A DNA stretch of 64,000 bases from the NCBI GenBank assembly GCA_947331495.1, contig CAMZOI010000001.1, positions 496,001-560,000 on the forward strand, written 5' to 3'. This document shows, in pieces, positions 17,689 through 26,381 of the stretch; position 1 is the first letter of the stretch; the number at the start of each line of letters is the position of its first letter. This DNA is from Erythrobacteraceae bacterium Alg239-R51. GTDB lineage: Bacteria > Pseudomonadota > Alphaproteobacteria > Sphingomonadales > Sphingomonadaceae. The notes beneath the pieces were generated by a model that was given only the letters and a program-made list of their open reading frames with translations, was not told the origin of the DNA and did no database searches. A program made the translations under genes and the position numbers.

Positions 17689-18900
17689 TTACTGGTGGTC
17701 GAGCATGCCGAGCACGCGCTTGGCGATGATGTTGTTCTGGATTTCGGTCGAGCCGCCATAGATGGTGGTCGCCTTGCCGAAGAGCCACGCGCGCACGGCC
17801 TCGAGCTCGCCGTCCGAAAAGCCGTCGCCTTCCCAGCCGAGGCCCTGCAACCCGCGGATTTCGATCAGCAATTCGCTGCGTTCTTGGCTCAGCTTGGTGC
17901 CGAGCTTCTTGAGCACAGAGCTGATTTCGGAGACGCCGCCAGCTGCCTTGCTTTCCTCCATCGCGCGGCGCGCAGTGAGCAGGAAGCTGTTCCAGCGGAT
18001 CTCGAAATCAGCGATCTTGTCGCGCAGCACCGCATCGGCGAGTTCGCCGTCGGCGCCCGTCGGCTGGTACTTCTTGGCGATATCGCCAAGGCTCTGGCCC
18101 ATGAGACGGGCGAGGCTGCCGCCGCCCGAGATGTTGGTGCGCTCGTGCTGCAGAAGGCGCTTGCCGATGGTCCAGCCCTGGCCTTCCTCGCCGACGAGGT
18201 TTTCCTTCGGGACCTTCACGTCGGTGAAAAAGGTTTCGCAGAACGGGCTGGTCCCGCTGATCATGGTGATCGGGCGGACTTCGACGCCGGGCGTGTCCAT
18301 GTCGATCAGCATGAAGCTGATGCCCTTGTGCTTGTCGCTCTTGTCGGTTCGTACAATTGCAAAGCACTTGTCCGCCCATTGGCCGCCGCTGGTCCAGGTC
18401 TTCTGGCCGTTGACAAGGTAGTGGTCCCCCTTGTCCTCGGCAAAGGTCTGGAGGTTCGCGAGGTCAGAGCCGGCATTGGGTTCCGAATAGCCCTGGCACC
18501 AGCGGATTTCGCCGCGGCAGATCGGCGGAATATGCTCCTGCTTCTGTGCCTCGTTGCCGTATTCGAGCAGCGTCGGGCCGAACATCATGACGCCCATGCC
18601 GCCGATCGGGTTGTAGGCACCCGCCTTGGCGAATTCCTGGTCGATGATCTTGGCCTGCGCCTTGGTGAGGCCGCCGCCGCCGTATTCCTTCGGCCAGGTG
18701 GGGGTGCCCCAGCCGCGCGCGCCCACGGCTTCGCGCCACTTGGTCTGCGCCGGCGTTTCATTGGTGGGGCCGTCCACGCCGGCCAGCGCGTTCGACTGGC
18801 CCTTGAGTTCGGCGGGAAAATTGTCCGCCAGAAACTGCTGCACTTCCGCGCGGAAGGCGTCTTCGTCGGTCTGGGTTGCGGGCTCGATTTGTGTGGCCAT
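17689..18900 (-). CDS. Acyl-CoA dehydrogenase, long (alpha-type) subunit
   Basis: 403 residues with the full three-domain fold. FAD/substrate motifs: WCQGYSEPNAGSDLANLQT and YLVNGQKTWTSGGQWADKCF. The C-terminal motif reads IYGGSTEIQNNIIAKRVLG; the position of the medium-chain enzyme's catalytic Glu (YEG) is Gly, so the base must be elsewhere, perhaps the Glu of LLQHERTNIS as in the isovaleryl-type enzymes. Paired with the short subunit downstream. Follows the ferredoxin gene in the same direction. Confidence 0.92.
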   Translation of the reverse strand: MATQIEPATQTDEDAFRAEVQQFLADNFPAELKGQSNALAGVDGPTNETPAQTKWREAVGARGWGTPTWPKEYGGGGLTKAQAKIIDQEFAKAGAYNPIGGMGVMMFGPTLLEYGNEAQKQEHIPPICRGEIRWCQGYSEPNAGSDLANLQTFAEDKGDHYLVNGQKTWTSGGQWADKCFAIVRTDKSDKHKGISFMLIDMDTPGVEVRPITMISGTSPFCETFFTDVKVPKENLVGEEGQGWTIGKRLLQHERTNISGGGSLARLMGQSLGDIAKKYQPTGADGELADAVLRDKIADFEIRWNSFLLTARRAMEESKAAGGVSEISSVLKKLGTKLSQERSELLIEIRGLQGLGWEGDGFSDGELEAVRAWLFGKATTIYGGSTEIQNNIIAKRVLGMLDHQ

Positions 18901-18968
18901 GGGTGTTTTCTCGAAGAATCAAGGAAAGACAGATAAGAATGTAGGCTACGGGGACGAGGATCCCTCCG

Positions 18969-19295
18969 TCAGTATTGTTGTTCGGGTAGGTGAAGAACCA
19001 ATCCATCCAGCATCGGCTTCATCGGAATCTGACAGGCAAGGCGACTGTATTCAGTGGTGCCTTCGGCGAACTGCAAGAGGTCGGCCTCCATTCCATCATG
19101 CATAAGCCGACCCACCTTGTCGATCCATTCGGGATCGACATGCACATGACAGGTCGCGCAAGCACATACCCCTCCGCAATCGCCATCGATACCCGGCACG
19201 TCATTGTATAGCGCCGCTTCCCTGGCTGTCTCGCCTTCTTCTATTTCGACCTCCCGTCGCTCACCATCGCTAGCCACGAACGTAATTTTGATCAT
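18969..19295 (-). CDS. [2Fe-2S] ferredoxin, adrenodoxin/putidaredoxin type
   Basis: 108 residues from MIKITFVASD; an open upstream extension has no family match and is rejected. Cluster ligands are Cys40, Cys46, Cys49 and Cys88 (CX5CX2C...C), with an extra Cys44. The VDPEWIDKVG segment and acidic helix (MHDGMEADLL) are usual in P450-serving ferredoxins. It lies 28 bp downstream of the P450 gene, and is surely its electron donor. No ferredoxin reductase gene is present in the window. Confidence 0.92.
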   Translation of the reverse strand: MIKITFVASDGERREVEIEEGETAREAALYNDVPGIDGDCGGVCACATCHVHVDPEWIDKVGRLMHDGMEADLLQFAEGTTEYSRLACQIPMKPMLDGLVLHLPEQQY

Positions 19296-19323
19296 CTTGA
19301 ACTCCGCATTTCGATCTCGAGAG

Positions 19324-20586
19324 TCAGCGGGCGCGGAGCCGCACCGGCAGCCTGGTGATTCCGCGGACGAGGTTTGAAAAAAGACGCTCTGGTTCACCTG
19401 TAACCTCGACCCGGGAAAAGCGCTTGTGAATTTCTTCCCAGATGATCCGCAGCTGCAGTTCCGCGAGCCGGTTTCCCATGCAGCGGTGAATGCCATAGCC
19501 GAATGAGAGGTGATGGCGCGGATTTTTGCGGTCGATGATGAACTGGTCCGCGCGCTCGATAGCACTCTCGTCGCGGTTGCCTGACAGGTACCACATCACC
19601 ACCTTGTCGCCCTTCTTGATCTGTTTGCCGCCGATCTCCCAATCTTCCAGCGCGGTGCGGCGCATATGAGTGAGGGGGGTCTGCCAACGGATGATTTCCG
19701 GAACCATTTTGCTAATGAGCGAAGGATCCGCGTCGAGTTTCGCGTACTCGTCCGGGCTTTGGTTCAAGGCGAGCACGCCGCCGCTGATGGAATTGCGTGT
19801 TGTGTCGTTTCCACCGACGATCAGCAGCATAAGATTGCCGAGAAACTCGAGGAACGGCATGTCGCGCGTGGCGGGAGAATGAGCCATCATCGAGATGAGG
19901 TCGTTCTTCGGCTCCTCGTTTATCCGTTCGTCCCACAGAGTCTTGAAATACATCGCGCAACCGATGAGTTCTTCGCGCCGCGCCTCGTAGGATTCGACGA
20001 TCCCGGTTTCAGGTGCCGCAGTTGCTACATCGGACCAGCGCGTCAGCTTGCGCCGCTCCTCCCAAGGGAAATCAAACAAGGTTGCCAGCGTCATCGTCGT
20101 CAACTCGATCGCAACCTTATCCACCCAGTCGAAATCTTCGCCAATCGGGAGTTCATCGAGAATCTCTCCCGCGCGCTTGCGGATGATCGGCTCGAGCAGT
20201 TGCAGGTTGGACGGAGCCACTGCCGGAGTCACCGCCTTGCGCTGCTGATCGTGCTTGGGCGGGTCCATCGCTATGAACATTTCAAGTTCGAGCGCGCCTT
20301 CCACCGAATGCATGTCCTGGATTGCAATTCCGCCTAGCTTCGCTTCCGAAGAGAAGACCTTATGATTGGTGTCCACCGCCATGATGTCGTCGAACTTGGT
20401 AATGGACCAGTAAGGGCCGACATAGCTCTCGCGGCAGTAGTGGACAGGTTCTTCGGCGCGCAACCTGTCAAAAAATAGACCGATGGTATCGTTCTGAAAC
20501 AGGCTTGGCCGGGCCACGTCGATTTCCTCGATCGGAATTGACGCGATCCTCGCCGCGGCATCCGGCTCGGCGATCTGGCTGTCCAT
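19324..20586 (-). CDS. Cytochrome P450, CYP153-like terminal hydroxylase
   Basis: 420 residues, soluble bacterial class I P450. Seen: I-helix GGNDTTR (258-264), K-helix ExxR (Glu297-Arg300), haem-ligand loop FGYGIHRCMG with Cys369. Stretches such as GPYWSITKFDDIMAVDTNH, LLIVGGNDTTRNSISGGVLA and GNRLAELQLRIIWEEI strongly recall the CYP153 family, known for terminal hydroxylation of alkanes, alkyl chains and some terpenoids. First gene of the minus-strand operon, with its ferredoxin immediately downstream. It likely carries out the first oxidation of the pathway encoded here. Divergent from the GntR regulator. Confidence 0.92.
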   Translation of the reverse strand: MDSQIAEPDAAARIASIPIEEIDVARPSLFQNDTIGLFFDRLRAEEPVHYCRESYVGPYWSITKFDDIMAVDTNHKVFSSEAKLGGIAIQDMHSVEGALELEMFIAMDPPKHDQQRKAVTPAVAPSNLQLLEPIIRKRAGEILDELPIGEDFDWVDKVAIELTTMTLATLFDFPWEERRKLTRWSDVATAAPETGIVESYEARREELIGCAMYFKTLWDERINEEPKNDLISMMAHSPATRDMPFLEFLGNLMLLIVGGNDTTRNSISGGVLALNQSPDEYAKLDADPSLISKMVPEIIRWQTPLTHMRRTALEDWEIGGKQIKKGDKVVMWYLSGNRDESAIERADQFIIDRKNPRHHLSFGYGIHRCMGNRLAELQLRIIWEEIHKRFSRVEVTGEPERLFSNLVRGITRLPVRLRAR

Positions 20587-20701
20587 AAGAACTATTCCTT
20601 CTACATCTCAGGCCTGATCGGCCTTCAGTCATCCTTAAGGGAGACATCTCGTGCAGTCAATAAATCGTATACTCTTTTAGTCCCTTGCAGACACCAATCC
20701 C

Positions 20702-20719
20702 ATCGGATAGTGTGCCGAT
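20702..20719. promoter_or_regulatory. Inverted repeat in the P450/GntR divergent region
   Basis: ATCGG-N8-CCGAT lies between the two divergent transcription units, 68 bp upstream of the regulator start. A TATACT hexamer at 20744-20749 could be the regulator's -10 box. Spacing and symmetry suit a dimeric GntR-family operator, but the arms are short. Confidence 0.35.
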
Positions 20720-20787
20720 CCAACGAAGGTTTGCTAATATCCTTATACTTTTTATTCGAGAGGTGCGGGTGTGCTGATGAGTGGCGG

Positions 20788-21516
20788 ATGTCAGCGGTGA
20801 AGAAGGCCAAGCGTGCCCTTTCTCTTGCGCAAAGCATCGTGCGGGACATCGAGGCGGGTCGCCATAACCCGGGTGACAGGCTTCCGCGCGAGGATGAAAT
20901 GCTCGCGCGTTACGAGGTTGCGCGCGCAACTTTGCGGGAGGCTTTGCGGTTCCTGGAATTGCAAGGGGTCATCCATCTCCAGCTCGGCCGTGGTGGAGGT
21001 CCCGTCGTAGCCCGTCCGCAGACCGGCGATTTTGCAAGCAGTTTGTCATTGATTCTGCATTTCATGGAAGCCGATTTGCGTGGTTTGCTTGAATTGCGCG
21101 AAGCAATTGCTCCCGATGTCGCAGGGTATGCAGCCCAGCGTGCAACTACCGCTGATCTCAGCGCGTTGGCAGGGTGTCTGGCGGAATTGAGGCATCATGA
21201 AGCCTCTGATCAATTCGAGGAACTTAATCGCAGATTTCACGACTTGTTGGGTTGGGCGAGCGGCAATCCGCTGTTCGGTTTGCTGACCTCTGCGATGCAT
21301 CTGTTGACCCGCGAGTTTTCCCATTCGCTGGGATATTCGGCACAGGAACGGGCGGTGCAGATGAAGTTTCTGGTGCGGGTGCTCGAGGCAGTGCGGACTG
21401 GCGACAGCGCCGCGGCCCGTCAAGCAATGAGCCGGTTGGTGGCCGGCTCTGCCGTCTATCTTTCGGAGCGCAGCCCCGAGCTGGTCTCGCAGCGGGTGCG
21501 GTGGGGGCAGCTGTAG
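20788..21516 (+). CDS. GntR-family (FadR subfamily) transcriptional regulator
   Basis: 242 residues from MSAVKKAKRA; the upstream in-frame Met gives an atypical extension. N-terminal wHTH: PGDRLPREDEMLARYEVARA then LREALRFLELQGVIHLQLGR. The C-terminal all-helical FCD domain (LLELREAIAPDVAGYAAQRA ... LNRRFHDLLG) normally binds a small acid or acyl-CoA, often with a metal. It sits between the divergent arms of the catabolic locus and is the natural candidate for its pathway-specific regulator, releasing DNA when a CoA or acid intermediate accumulates. That role is inference. Confidence 0.9.
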   Translation: MSAVKKAKRALSLAQSIVRDIEAGRHNPGDRLPREDEMLARYEVARATLREALRFLELQGVIHLQLGRGGGPVVARPQTGDFASSLSLILHFMEADLRGLLELREAIAPDVAGYAAQRATTADLSALAGCLAELRHHEASDQFEELNRRFHDLLGWASGNPLFGLLTSAMHLLTREFSHSLGYSAQERAVQMKFLVRVLEAVRTGDSAAARQAMSRLVAGSAVYLSERSPELVSQRVRWGQL

Positions 21517-21566
21517 AATTTTCAATAGTTTGAGTGTGCGTTTAGGCAAGTGGCTGGAGAGGAAGA

Positions 21567-22709
21567 ATGGCGTTGAAGAGCCGAATATGCGAAATGCTGG
21601 GGATCCGGTACCCGATCCTGCTTGCCGGGATGGGCGGAGCGAGCGTTCCGGCGCTGGCGGCTGCGGTTTCGAATGCCGGCGGGCTCGGGGTCCTGGGTGC
21701 CGCGGTGTGTTCGCCCGATCAGTTGCGTGACTGGATTCGCCAGACCCGGGAATTGACCGACAAACCTTTCGGTGTCGATACGCTGCTCCCCGCGTCGGTC
21801 AGGCGCGGCTCTGCCCCTCAAAGCGGTGCTGCACCCCAAAATCCCATGGATCTGATGGGTGAATATCAGCAGTTCGCGCGCGACTTCATGGATCGTGAAG
21901 AGCTTCCGGAGGTCGATGCTGCCGCCGCCATGCGGGCGGCGGGCGCGCCTGAAATGGGCAAGGGCGGCCCGCAGTTGTTCTCGAAGGAATTCTTTGAGGC
22001 GCAGATGGAAGTGGTGATCGAGGAAAAGGTGCCGGTTTATGCTGCCGGCCTTGGCAATCCTGAACCGTGGATGGATCGGCTCCATGCCAATGGCACCAAG
22101 GTCATGGCGGTGATCGGCAAGGTCAAGCACGCCGAACAGGTCGTCGGGTCGGGCATCGACATGATCGTCGCGCAAGGGCACGATGGCGGAGGTCACAACT
22201 CGCCGATCGGGACTATTTCCTTGATTCCCCAGGTGGTCGACGCCGTTGGCGATCGTGTTCCTGTCCTTGGGGCCGGCGGTATCTCGGATGGCCGGGGTGT
22301 TGCCGCTGCGATGATGCTGGGGGCAGAGGGCGCGTGGGTCGGCACGGCATTTCTCGCGACCGAGGAAGCGGGCATCGAGCGCTTCCAGAAAGAGGCGATC
22401 ACCGAAAGCGGCGATGCCGATACGGTCGTTAGTCGATCGCTTACCGGCAAACCGGCGCGCATGATCCGTAACAAATGGGCCGACGCCTGGGTGCAGGCCG
22501 GAAAGGAACCTCTGCCGATGCCCTATCAGTCGATGATCTCCGGCCCGGTCATGGCCTCCGGGATCAAGGCAGAGCGCAAGGATGTCATCCCCGGCTTCGC
22601 GGGGCAAGGCATCGGCCTGATCGATTCGATCCGACCTGCCGCCGAAGTGATGCGCGACCTGGTCGATGGAGCCGAGAAGGCGTTGGCGTCCGTCGGTACC
22701 TACAAGTGA
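21567..22709 (+). CDS. Nitronate monooxygenase-family flavoprotein (NMO / 2-nitropropane dioxygenase-like)
   Basis: 380 residues, FMN TIM-barrel. Family signatures: RYPILLAGMGGASVPALAAA, the His-rich loop IVAQGHDGGGHNSPIGT and the phosphate-binding PVLGAGGISDGRGVAAAM, then GAEGAWVGTAFLAT. There is an insertion around residues 85-135 (Met/Ala/Glu-rich) compared with short family members. A good Shine-Dalgarno (GGAGAGGAAG) precedes the ATG. NMO-like proteins are frequent in steroid and fatty-acid degradation clusters, where true nitronate chemistry is doubtful; some relatives act as enoyl reductases. Function in this pathway is open. Confidence 0.85.
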   Translation: MALKSRICEMLGIRYPILLAGMGGASVPALAAAVSNAGGLGVLGAAVCSPDQLRDWIRQTRELTDKPFGVDTLLPASVRRGSAPQSGAAPQNPMDLMGEYQQFARDFMDREELPEVDAAAAMRAAGAPEMGKGGPQLFSKEFFEAQMEVVIEEKVPVYAAGLGNPEPWMDRLHANGTKVMAVIGKVKHAEQVVGSGIDMIVAQGHDGGGHNSPIGTISLIPQVVDAVGDRVPVLGAGGISDGRGVAAAMMLGAEGAWVGTAFLATEEAGIERFQKEAITESGDADTVVSRSLTGKPARMIRNKWADAWVQAGKEPLPMPYQSMISGPVMASGIKAERKDVIPGFAGQGIGLIDSIRPAAEVMRDLVDGAEKALASVGTYK

Positions 22710-22727
22710 AGCGCAGGAGGCAAGAAG

Positions 22728-22793
22728 ATGGCTTACGCCAAAGGTCATGAATTGCGCCGCCCCGTAGAGCCGCTGAAGGCGCTGGGGCAATGA
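22728..22793 (+). pseudogene. 21-codon reading frame, apparent detached N-terminus of Coq4-like protein
   Basis: MAYAKGHELRRPVEPLKALG, then Gln and stop, preceded by a strong Shine-Dalgarno (CAGGAGGC). The next gene begins [15 protein letters not shown] at an ATG that overlaps this stop (ATGA, 22790-22793). From memory, Coq4-like proteins often carry a comparable N-terminal lead-in before the [11 protein letters not shown] segment, so this appears to be the same gene split by a one-base deletion near 22788. Translation may be rescued by stop-start reinitiation. It could also be a genuine coupling leader. Confidence 0.5.
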
Positions 22794-23482
22794 GGCAGTT
22801 GATTGCCGACAAGGAGGATACGGCGCAGGTGTTCCGTATCGTCAAGGCATTGTCGGGCAATTCCTATTATCGGAATTTCAATCGCTTCATGAGGTCGAGC
22901 GATGGGCGGCGCATCGCTTCCGACCGGGCCGACCTGCTTGAAACCTTGTGCGATCGCAAACGCCTTGCGACCTGTGCGTCTGGCACGCTTGGCCGAGCCT
23001 ACCTCGATTTTGTTTACGGGGAGGGTCTGACAGCAGAAGGTCTGGCGGAAGCCAGCGAGGCCGGAGGTCTGGAGGACTTCGGCGATCCCGATGTTTCCCT
23101 CTATCGTCGGCGCCTTCGCGATTCGCATGACCTGTTTCACGTCGTCACCGGATACGGCAGGGACGCACTGGGCGAATTGTGCGTGCTGTCCTTCGGAAAC
23201 GCGCAATTCTATAATCACGGGATCGCTTTCATCGTGGGCGTCGGCATTCCCAAGATGAAACTGGAAGCTGCCAAGTTGCCAGTGGCGCGCGCTGCATTTG
23301 AAGCGTGGCGCCGGGGCCGGGCTGCAGCCGATCTGACCACCTTCTACTGGGAAGAAAATCTCGATCGTCCGTTGGAGGATGCCCGCCGCGAGTTGCGACT
23401 GCGTCCGCCGGAGACCTATCAGAGGGTGCGCGCTCTTTCCGAACAGCTCGAACGCGATTACCAGGCGGTCAGGCAGGCATGA
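22790..23482 (+). CDS. Coq4-family protein
   Basis: 230 residues. The Coq4 zinc motif HDxxH-x11-E is intact: His113, Asp114, His117 and Glu129 in [17 protein letters not shown]. The C-terminal part ([19 protein letters not shown]) matches the bacterial branch. Mitochondrial Coq4 acts in ubiquinone synthesis (C1 decarboxylation/hydroxylation), but bacterial paralogues inside catabolic clusters are of unknown role and may bind a prenyl- or sterol-like ligand. The start overlaps the stop of a 21-codon frame that is probably its displaced N-terminus. ATGA overlap with the next gene. Confidence 0.88.
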   Translation: MRQLIADKEDTAQVFRIVKALSGNSYYRNFNRFMRSSDGRRIASDRADLLETLCDRKRLATCASGTLGRAYLDFVYGEGLTAEGLAEASEAGGLEDFGDPDVSLYRRRLRDSHDLFHVVTGYGRDALGELCVLSFGNAQFYNHGIAFIVGVGIPKMKLEAAKLPVARAAFEAWRRGRAAADLTTFYWEENLDRPLEDARRELRLRPPETYQRVRALSEQLERDYQAVRQA

Positions 23483-24651
23483 GCTTAAGCGACAAATCGG
23501 CCATCACCGGAGTGGGCGAAACCGCTTTCGTGAAAGGCACCGAGAAAACCGCGGTCGACATGATGCTGGAAGCATCGCGCAAAGCCATAGCAGATGCAGG
23601 GCTGAAGCCGTCGGATATCGACGGCATGGTTCCTCCGCCGATCTACACCACCTCGGAAGAGATGGCGGCTAACCTCGGTATCGAAGTTCTGCGCTATGCC
23701 TCTACGGTCCACATGGGCGGGGCGAGCCCTACCACGGCACTCCAGAACGCCGCGATGGCAATTGCCAGCGGCTTATGCGACCATGTGCTGGTGACGCTCG
23801 GGTGGAACGGTTATTCCGCCTTGCGGCCCAAGCCTGGCGCACCGCCGACGCGGCCGATGAACATGAACACCCTGACGAATACGATCCAAGGCTATTACAT
23901 TCCGTATGGCGTGTTCCTGCCGGTGCAGATGTATGCCTGGCTCGCCACCCGGCACTCCCGAATTTACGATATCGGCCCGGAAGCGATGGCGGCCGTTGCA
24001 CTGGCGTGCCGTCGCCATGCGCAGATGAATCCGCAGGCCTTCACTCATGGCCGGGAACTGGATGCCGAAACCTACCATTCCGCGCGCTGGATATCCGAAC
24101 CCTTTCGCCTCTACGATTGCTGTCTGGAGACTGACGGGGCATGCGCAGTCGTGGTTTCGCGAATAGACCGCGCCAGGGACATGCCGCATGTTCCCGTGAG
24201 CATCGCCGGTGCGGCTGAAGGGCATCCTTACCCCGCCGACGATATCCCTTCGCGTCCCGACCCCTTCAAGATCGGCCTGAGCTACGCCGCGCCGCGCGCG
24301 TTCGAAATGGCGGGGGTCGATCGCGAAGACATGGATTTTCTGCAGATCTACGACTGCTTCACCTACGTGGTTCTCCTTCAGCTGGAGGCCCTGGGCTATT
24401 GCGAACCAGGTGGACAGGCAGAGTTCGTCGCGAATGGCCAGATCGAGCTGGGCGGGCGCTATCCCGTCAACACCCATGGCGGCCTGCTGAGCGAGGCCCA
24501 TGTTTGGGGACTGAACCATGTCGTCGAGGCGGTGCGTCAGTTGCGCCACGATTGTGGGGAGCGGCAGGTCGAAGGCGCCCAGACCGGCCTGGTGACCGGC
24601 TGGGGCGATCTGGGTGACGGCAGTATAGCGATTTTGAGGAGGTTTGCGTGA
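23479..24651 (+). CDS. Thiolase-fold protein lacking nucleophilic Cys (Ltp2-like retro-aldolase candidate)
   Basis: 390 residues from [14 protein letters not shown]-overlapping the Coq4 stop. SCP2/lipid-transfer-type thiolase fold: an N-terminal half ending [18 protein letters not shown] (here [20 protein letters not shown]) and a C-terminal half with [20 protein letters not shown] and [17 protein letters not shown]. The position of the thiolase nucleophile (CASG) reads GASP, so normal thiolysis is not expected. The retained His of NTHGG and Tyr of IYDCFT resemble Ltp2, the aldolase that cleaves beta-hydroxyacyl-CoA side chains of sterols together with a DUF35 partner. Such a partner follows immediately. 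Aldolase role is inference. Confidence 0.85.
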   Translation: MSLSDKSAITGVGETAFVKGTEKTAVDMMLEASRKAIADAGLKPSDIDGMVPPPIYTTSEEMAANLGIEVLRYASTVHMGGASPTTALQNAAMAIASGLCDHVLVTLGWNGYSALRPKPGAPPTRPMNMNTLTNTIQGYYIPYGVFLPVQMYAWLATRHSRIYDIGPEAMAAVALACRRHAQMNPQAFTHGRELDAETYHSARWISEPFRLYDCCLETDGACAVVVSRIDRARDMPHVPVSIAGAAEGHPYPADDIPSRPDPFKIGLSYAAPRAFEMAGVDREDMDFLQIYDCFTYVVLLQLEALGYCEPGGQAEFVANGQIELGGRYPVNTHGGLLSEAHVWGLNHVVEAVRQLRHDCGERQVEGAQTGLVTGWGDLGDGSIAILRRFA

Positions 24652-25124
24652 GCGACGAGAAAGATCTGCCGCCCAAGATGCGCCCCTCGGCGCAGGCCGC
24701 ACCAGCCAAGCCAAAGCCGCGCCCGCAGGATCCGGTGGAGCAGGAATTCTGGAACCGGTGTCAGGACGGCAACCTTTACTTCCAGCAGTGCGAAGGATGC
24801 GGCAGTTTTCGGCATTTGCCGCGCTATATGTGCGCCCGATGCGGTTCTCCTGAATGGTCGTGGGAGCGTAGCACCGGCAATGGCACGCTGTTTTCCTGGA
24901 CGGTGACCCATCAGGCACTGCATCCCGCCTTCGCCGGCGAGATTCCCTTCATCGCTGCGGTGGTGGAACTGGAGGAGGGAGTGCGCATGGCAACCCGGCT
25001 GGTCGATTGCGCGCTCGACGAGCTTGAGCTCGATCTGCCGGTCACGCTGGATTTCGAGCCGATCTCCGAAGATTTTCGCCTGCCAGTATTCCGACCCGTC
25101 GCGATCGCGCGCGCAGAAGGATAG
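24648..25124 (+). CDS. DUF35 OB-fold / zinc-ribbon partner protein
   Basis: 158 residues, GTG start overlapping the upstream stop (GTGA). A Pro/Lys-rich N-terminus leads to a rubredoxin-like zinc ribbon with two CxxC knuckles ([20 protein letters not shown]) and an OB-fold ([36 protein letters not shown]). DUF35 proteins form complexes with thiolase-fold enzymes, e.g. ChsH2 with Ltp2 in cholesterol degradation. Coupled translation with the thiolase-like gene supports a two-protein complex. No MaoC-type hydratase is encoded in the window. Confidence 0.9.
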   Translation: MSDEKDLPPKMRPSAQAAPAKPKPRPQDPVEQEFWNRCQDGNLYFQQCEGCGSFRHLPRYMCARCGSPEWSWERSTGNGTLFSWTVTHQALHPAFAGEIPFIAAVVELEEGVRMATRLVDCALDELELDLPVTLDFEPISEDFRLPVFRPVAIARAEG

Positions 25125-25130
25125 ACCAAG

Positions 25131-26381
25131 ATGGATCTCGACTACGGACCCCAGTATGACGCGTTTCGCGAGGAAGTGCGCCAGTTCCTGCAAACCCACG
25201 GTCACCGCGCACCCGATGGCCAAGGCCGTGCCGCGCGCCCTTCCCCCGAAGCCGTCGAATGGCAAAAGCTGTTGATCCTGCATGGTTACACGGCGCGTAC
25301 GATTCCCAAGGAATACGGCGGATACGGAGCCGAGCCGGACATCCTGAAATCGCGGATCATTGCCGAGGAATTTTCGCGCGCTGGCATCCCCGCAGGCCTT
25401 GCGAACCAGGGCATTTCCATGCTCGTTCCCACGCTGCTGGAACTCGGAACCGAAGCCCAGAAACGGCAATGGATCGAGCCGACCCTAAATGGCGAGATAG
25501 TCTGGTGTCAGGGATATTCGGAACCTGGAGCGGGATCGGACCTCGCCGCGCTCAAGACCAGCGCCCGCGTCGAAAATGGCGACTTTGTCATCAACGGACA
25601 GAAGATCTGGACCAGCACGGCCAAGCAGGCGGACATGATCTTTTGCCTTGTTCGGACCGAACCGGACGCGCCCAAGCACGGCGGCATCTCCTACTTGATC
25701 TTCTCGATGGACACACCAGGGATCGAGGTCCGACCACTCAAGACCATGACCGGTCATGCCGAGTTCAATGAAACGTTCTTTACCGACGTGCGGGTTCCCC
25801 TGGATCAGATCGTCGGGCAGCGCGGGCAGGGGTGGTACGTGGCCAATGCCACACTGGGCCATGAACGTGGCATGCTGGGCGACCCCGATGCACTGGAAAA
25901 CCGGCTCCAGGCGCTGGTCAGGCTGATGCAAAAAGAACGCATCGGCCAGGGTTGCGCAATGGACAACGCCGTTCTGCGTGACCGGCTGGTTGCATTGCAA
26001 GCCGAAGTCGCGGCGATGAAATTCAACGGCATGCGCATCCTGTCGAACAGCCTTAGGGGGGATGCCGGCGGCATGGCGAAACTTGTCGTGAAGCTGCAGA
26101 GCTGTGAGCTCGCCCATCAGATTTCCGCGCTCGCGATCGACGCAATGGGCGAGATGGGCATACTCTATCACGGAAGCGAGCGCGAGCGCGAAGACGGTGC
26201 CTGGCAGTGGAACTACATGTTCCAGCTTGGTCTGATCATCGGTGGAGGCACCGCCCAGATCCAGAAGAACATCATCGCCGAACGCGGGCTGGAAATGCCG
26301 CGCGAACCCAAGTTCGCAACGCCTCCCGCCGTCGAACAGGCGACGGCCGTTGCAAGCGGGCAGAATAAGGGAGCCGCCTGA
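25131..26381 (+). CDS. Acyl-CoA dehydrogenase, long (alpha-type) subunit
   Basis: 416 residues, three-domain fold. FAD and substrate motifs: WCQGYSEPGAGSDLAALKT, FVINGQKIWTSTAKQADMIF and FTDVRVPLDQIVG. The C-terminal motif is IGGGTAQIQKNIIAERGL, where the medium-chain enzyme has YEG; the catalytic Glu must lie elsewhere, perhaps LGHERGMLG. Starts 6 bp after the DUF35 gene and shares one base with the next gene, which encodes the short partner, so the two should form a heteromeric enzyme. Confidence 0.92.
   Translation: MDLDYGPQYDAFREEVRQFLQTHGHRAPDGQGRAARPSPEAVEWQKLLILHGYTARTIPKEYGGYGAEPDILKSRIIAEEFSRAGIPAGLANQGISMLVPTLLELGTEAQKRQWIEPTLNGEIVWCQGYSEPGAGSDLAALKTSARVENGDFVINGQKIWTSTAKQADMIFCLVRTEPDAPKHGGISYLIFSMDTPGIEVRPLKTMTGHAEFNETFFTDVRVPLDQIVGQRGQGWYVANATLGHERGMLGDPDALENRLQALVRLMQKERIGQGCAMDNAVLRDRLVALQAEVAAMKFNGMRILSNSLRGDAGGMAKLVVKLQSCELAHQISALAIDAMGEMGILYHGSEREREDGAWQWNYMFQLGLIIGGGTAQIQKNIIAERGLEMPREPKFATPPAVEQATAVASGQNKGAA

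Noticed and set aside
16726..18936. A 736-codon open frame on the plus strand
   Set aside because: Antisense to two clear acyl-CoA dehydrogenase genes; the translation is an Ala/Leu/Asp/Arg-rich shadow without motifs.
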